A stretch of 64,000 nucleotides of DNA, from the NCBI RefSeq assembly GCF_949987515.2, contig NC_082690.1, positions 105,026,400 to 105,090,399 of the forward strand, given 5' to 3'. A model generated the notes under the pieces. The model ran no database searches and had not been told where the DNA came from. It saw only the letters and a program-made list of their open reading frames with translations. Below are positions 60,442 to 64,000 of the stretch, piece by piece. Source of the DNA: Delphinus delphis. Its lineage: Eukaryota; Chordata; Mammalia; Artiodactyla; Delphinidae. A program made the translations under genes and the position numbers. Position 1 is the stretch's first letter. Each line of letters starts with the position of its first letter.

Positions 60442-61860
60442 TCAGGGTGGCTGAGCTACCCTTGCCCTCTGCCTCAGGCTCCGTTTCATAACAGTGACAC
60501 CATTAGTAGTCGCTGCTGTCCCTTTACAAGTCACAGTTGTCACCAGACCTCGCTGGTCCCCTGACTGCTGTTCTCAGCAGACCCGAGGCTACCAGGAAGG
60601 AATTCTGAGGCTCCAGGAACAGGCCCAAGGTCACACCCATGTGTGTGTGTGTGTGTGTGCGTGTTTGTGTGCATGTGTGTCCTATGCTCTGGCTTAGAGG
60701 TGAGGAGTTCTGGCTAGAATCTTTCTAGAATCAGAAGGTCACAGGTCTGAGCTGGAAAGGCCTTCACGTCACCACCCAGCCCCTCCTTGGAGGGACGAGG
60801 AGCTGAGGCCCAGAATGAGAAGGCTTGGCGTGAGGCGTTCAGTAGCCCCTGGCTCCTGGCAGGCTGCTCTGCCCACAAGTGTCTGTGGCCCCTGAGACAT
60901 GCTGGCCAGAGCTCTCAGATTGCCATCGTGCTCTCAGTCATTGGGTCATGGCAGCAGAGCTGCAGGAGGGTGGAAGGAGTCTGGCTGAGGGCAGGTTCAG
61001 GTGCAGACTGAGGAAGCCCAGGGCTGGCCCCCCAACTGAGTGAGCCCCCGGCCTGCAGGTGTGAAGGTGCTGTTCCGCGTGGGTCTGACACTGGTACGCC
61101 TGGCACTGGGCACCACTGAACAGCGCCTGGCCTGCCCGGGGCTCCTGGAGACGCTCGGCGCCCTTCGAGCCATCCCGCCCACCCAGCTGCAGGAGGAGGT
61201 CTTCATGCCCCAGGTGGGTGCCCCTTGCCCGCCCTCTGCAATGGCCCAGCCCCCCTGCACAGTTGCGGAAACTGAGTCCCAGAGGGGGAAGTCAGAGTAA
61301 GAACCGGGGCTCAGTTCTTGTCCTCTGAGCAGCAGAGAATGTGGAAACCCCAGGCCTCAAGTGGCTTTCGGTGGCTCCTGTAGTCTCTTTGTCTGTCAGC
61401 CCCTCAGCCCTCAGCCACTTCCTGCGGCTCTGTCCTGCCCGCCCCACAGGGATCTCATCGCTTCCTGCCCTCCCCCAGGCCAGGCAGATTCAGTATCAAC
61501 TGCTCCCCACAGGTGCACAGCGTGGCCCTGTCCGAACAGGACTTGCAGCGGGAGATCAAGGCCCAGCTGGCCCAGCTGCCCGCGTCGGCATCTGGGCCAC
61601 CCCCGAGGCCGCAGGCCCGCCTGCCTGGGGCCCAAGCCATCTTTGAGGCCCAGCAGCTGGCAGGAACCCGGGGAGCCACCAGGCCCGAGGTGCCCCGCAT
61701 CGTGGTTCAGCCCCCGGAGGAGCCCAGGCCGCCGCGGCGCAAGCCCCAGACCCGAGGCAAGACTTTCCATGGGCTGCTGACTCGGTCCAGGGCCCCCCGT
61801 ATCGAGAGCCCCGCCAGGTCCCATCGAGGCTCCACCTCCTCCCTGGACACCCGATTCTGA
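56620..61860 (+). CDS. TBC1D10C: TBC1 domain family member 10C (carabin)
   Basis: A TBC-domain GTPase-activating protein of lymphoid and myeloid cells. The known carabin inactivates Ras-type and Rab GTPases and inhibits calcineurin. Coding exons: 56620-56771, 57520-57619, 57845-57952, 58039-58145, 58349-58463, 59156-59221, 59345-59534, 61059-61213, 61513-61860. Phases agree, giving 446 aa, the human length. It starts [18 protein letters not shown] with a strong ACCATGG context. The TBC domain shows [18 protein letters not shown], the arginine-finger motif [11 protein letters not shown] (Arg141), the glutamine-finger motif GYCQAQGP (Gln178) and [20 protein letters not shown]. The C-terminal tail has [18 protein letters not shown], in which PRIVVQ resembles a calcineurin-docking PxIxIT motif. 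Intron 5 is a degenerate TGACC-rich array and intron 7 holds a poly-C run. Confidence 0.97.
57105..57215 (-). mobile_element. MIR SINE relic in TBC1D10C intron 1
   Basis: Reversed MIR-like text with GATCACACAGCAGATCAGAG and a following AACTCCTGGCTTCTAG segment. Divergent. Confidence 0.45.
58490..58960. repeat. degenerate TGACC-rich array in TBC1D10C intron 5
   Basis: In about 470 bases I count eleven TGACC and some six further TGAC words, spaced irregularly with linkers such as CCCCAG and CCTATG. It looks like a decayed short-period minisatellite. Confidence 0.6.
60411..60440. repeat. 30-base poly-C run in TBC1D10C intron 7
   Basis: Thirty consecutive C residues, preceded by a GGGCGGGGCGGGGC stretch. 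Long C homopolymers are rare in mammalian DNA and error-prone to sequence, so the exact length should not be trusted. Confidence 0.9.
60640..60682. repeat. (TG)n microsatellite, imperfect
   Basis: A TG run broken by GCGTGTTTG and GCATG variants, in TBC1D10C intron 7. Confidence 0.85.
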
Positions 61861-62174
61861 AGGTCCCACTTCTGAGGGTACCAGAGACTCAGGGTCCCCC
61901 AACCGCAATTGCCTGAACGGTGGATGCCAGCCTCCAAGTAGGCACCGCACTTTACAGCCGGGGTGGATGCCTCAGCTTCTTTCCCGTGGACTGTGTCCGG
62001 GTCAAGGATGAAGGAAGGTGAGAGAGTGAGGTTTTGAGGACCCAGGCCCATCATCCGCCCACGGAGCTGTCCTGGTGCCTGGGCCCTTGCAAGCATCAAG
62101 CTGGCGCTGAAGGAGGGTGAGGTTAGGGGCAGAGGCTGGGCTTAGGGGACCCCAAGGCTCCTGGGGAGACCTGG

Positions 62175-62180
62175 AATAAA
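62175..62180 (+). terminator. TBC1D10C polyadenylation signal
   Basis: AATAAA 315 bases after the TBC1D10C stop codon, with downstream GT-rich text (GTCTGAGC). The transcript probably ends near 62,200. Confidence 0.8.
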
Positions 62181-62208
62181 GTCTGAGCAGAAGCCCGTAT
62201 GCAGTCAG

Positions 62209-62370
62209 ATGGAACGCCTTCCAGCCTCAACCCCGGACCAGCGGCTCCTTCCCCTCCGGCCCTCACTCCCCTCACAGCCCCGCCCCTCCGAGCCCAGCCC
62301 TGGCTCCTCAGGGCTCACTGAGGCTGCCCATTGGCTGCTGGAAGGTCTTCACCAGCACCAGGAGCCAGTG
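62209..62370 (+). CDS. possible first coding exon of the next gene (CARNS1 expected by synteny)
   Basis: An ATG-initiated frame of 54 codons begins MERLPASTPDQRLLPLRPSL and includes TEAAHWLLEGLHQHQEP. It ends at a strong donor (GTG|GTAAGC) in phase 0, 34 bases after the TBC1D10C polyadenylation signal. In human the next gene is CARNS1 (carnosine synthase 1), on the same strand. I cannot confirm from memory that CARNS1 begins with this sequence and I see no matching downstream exon in the window. It could also be a chance open frame in GC-rich DNA. Confidence 0.3.
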
Positions 62371-64000
62371 GTAAGCTGCAGTGCCCAGCCTCTTGGGGTC
62401 AGGGAAGGCTTCTGCGCCTGGGGGAGGAGGGCTCCCCAAGTGGATGCTGGGCCCAGAAGTGGGACTCTGTCCCCTCTTCTGCTCCCTCTCCCTGCTGGTT
62501 CAGGATTCCCCACAGGGCTGTGGGCACTCTAAGGCAAGTTCGCCCCCCACCCATGGTCCTGGTCCCGTCCTCAGAGAGAGCCAGCTGAGAACAAAGGCCT
62601 AGTGTGCCCGGACAAAGGAGGAAGGGCCCGCCAGCCCTTGCCCCCTGCCTAAGCCCCAGCCGCACCCCCTGGGGACTGCCACTGTGGAAACCCCTCCCAC
62701 ACTTGCTAATTGCCCCCGTGGGTGCCTGAGGTGCCTGGGACAGGAGCCATCGCCAGGACAACGGGGCTGGTTCTGATGTAGGCTTATGTTCCTGCAGGGC
62801 CCGTTCCCAGTGCCCTGCCTCCCTGCTTCCTTGGGTGCCCTCCCCTGAAGGGGGGAGGGGGAGGGGGAGTACCCGGAGAAAGTGTCTGCAGTCCCACCTT
62901 AAATGGTGGAGTGGGTTCTTAGTTCCCTGACCAGGGATCCAACCTGAACCTCCTGCAGTGGAAGTGCGGAGTCTGAACCACTGGACCGCCAGGGAAGTCG
63001 CAATGGTGGAGTGTTTGATCCATCCTTCTCAGTGGCTGACCTGGAGTGTTGGCACCCTCAGATCTGGTGACAGGGCCACGGCTGCAGGAACACGCCCCCT
63101 CCACATATACTCTTGTGCGCTGACTGTGTGACTGGCCAGGCCCTGGGTCCTGGGCAGACCATCCCACTCCCTGAAGGAGGGACTCACGGAGGTCCAGACC
63201 CAGAGCTGAAGTTTACCTGGGGGGAAACTAAGGCTCAGGAGGGGAGGCAACTGGGCCAAAGCTTTGCTGCCCAGGGCAGACCCAAGGTTCACCGCTAGCC
63301 CCGCATCAACAGCCATGAACCTGACACCCACCTCCCTCTGCCATCCTGGGGCTGCTGTCTCTCCCACTGCCCCAGTCTCGCCCCAGCCTGGGTTCTGAGT
63401 GTGGGCCAGGGGCTGGGCTCCTGTGAGTTAAAGAGAGCTTCCTGAGCCCTCCCTCCCCACTCCCCACCCCACTAGCGTACTTGGAGCTTAATAATAGCAC
63501 AGTCCCCTGCAGTTCACGGACCCTTTCTCAGACCCCCACACCCTCTCTCTGCAGGTGGCACTGAGAGCCTCTTTAGAGAAGGGGGAGATGGCCAGATTGA
63601 GTGCCCAGCCCAGGATCACAGTGGGGGGCAGAGCCAGCTAGACCACGGTAGGTGGGGGAACCTGCAGGGAGTCTATGGGATTTGCCCTGCACTCCCTGCC
63701 CTCCGTGCGCTCAGCTCTTCTGCTGGGAAGGTAGAGGAGCAGGAAAGCAGCAGCCTTGGCACCAGGGCTGCTGAGTCTGAAGGAGAGGCCATATGGTAGT
63801 CGTTCCCCCTGGATATAGACCCTGGGGCAGGTGGTCTCCAGCAGGGGCCTCTCTAGCTGGGGCTGAGTCACTGCCTTGTCTACTGAGGGAAGCATTTTCT
63901 GGGCAGTCCTTCTGCAGATCCCGTTATCAACCATCCATCTGGGAAGCCTGAGCCAAGGGGTCAGACCGAAAGAGGACCAGCTCCCTCCTTGTCGGAACGC
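62371..64000. other. 3' flank of the window, no further gene supported
   Basis: Contains one minimal SINE (62915-63001). A splice-acceptor-like CTCTCTCTGCAG at about 63544-63555 is followed by a frame that reaches a stop within about 30 codons. The G-rich runs near 62850-62868 are simple sequence. The stretch is probably upstream DNA or intron of the next gene. Confidence 0.5.
62915..63001 (-). mobile_element. tRNA-derived SINE, minimal form, reverse strand
   Basis: An 87-bp reverse-strand SINE head containing GACCAGGGATCCAACC and ending CCGCCAGGGAAGTCG. It is flanked by a perfect 12-bp duplication AATGGTGGAGTG (62903-62914 and 63002-63013). Confidence 0.87.

Noticed and set aside
63556..63650. 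Second exon for a gene starting at 62209
   Set aside because: The acceptor-like CTCTCTGCAG is good, but in the phase required by the 62370 donor the frame hits TAG within about 30 codons.

Overview
This is nuclear genomic DNA of a mammal, almost certainly a cetacean (whale or dolphin). The lineage call rests on about sixteen copies of tRNA-derived CHR-type SINEs of the kind known from whales and hippos. Several are young and keep near-perfect target-site duplications. They sit among L1 remnants, older MIR and L2-like relics and ordinary vertebrate split genes. Gene order (POLD4 -, CLCF1 -, RAD9A +, PPP1CA -, TBC1D10C +) matches the human 11q13.2 neighbourhood, where CARNS1 comes next.

Layout. 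Positions 1-7,460 are a gene-free mosaic of L1 pieces with SINEs inserted into them, including a SINE inside a SINE. Positions 7,460-14,100 are intergenic, with ancient MIR and L2-like relics, one young SINE and a strong CTCF-type motif at 13,448. POLD4 (four coding exons, minus) spans 14,141-15,267. Positions 15,600-23,500 are intergenic. CLCF1 (three coding exons, minus) spans 24,472-33,274; it has an AU-rich 3' UTR, a 6.3 kb first intron and a CpG-island promoter. Positions 33,400-45,050 are intergenic. RAD9A (eleven coding exons, plus) spans 45,598-51,419. PPP1CA (seven coding exons, minus) spans 52,384-55,274 and converges tail-to-tail with RAD9A. TBC1D10C (nine coding exons, plus) spans 56,620-61,860 and diverges from the PPP1CA promoter. 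The last 1.8 kb holds a possible first exon of the next gene and one SINE.

I assembled exon by exon using GT/AG boundaries and reading phase. Predicted proteins are 107 aa (POLD4), 225 aa (CLCF1), 390 aa (RAD9A), 330 aa (PPP1CA) and 446 aa (TBC1D10C). All match the remembered human lengths except RAD9A, which is one residue shorter. All five look intact. Their functions are largely unrelated: DNA polymerase delta accessory subunit, gp130-family cytokine, 9-1-1 checkpoint clamp, PP1 catalytic subunit, and a Rab/Ras GAP that inhibits calcineurin. The cluster is a gene-dense syntenic block, not an operon-like system.

I found no new multi-gene system. The observations most worth following are: loss in RAD9A of the residues equivalent to human Ser272 (SQ, ATM site) and Ser277 (SP); three TCACGTGAC E-boxes in the RAD9A promoter; an in-frame alternative first exon for CLCF1; a 30-base poly-C run in a TBC1D10C intron; and a perfect 14-bp hairpin inside an ancient repeat.
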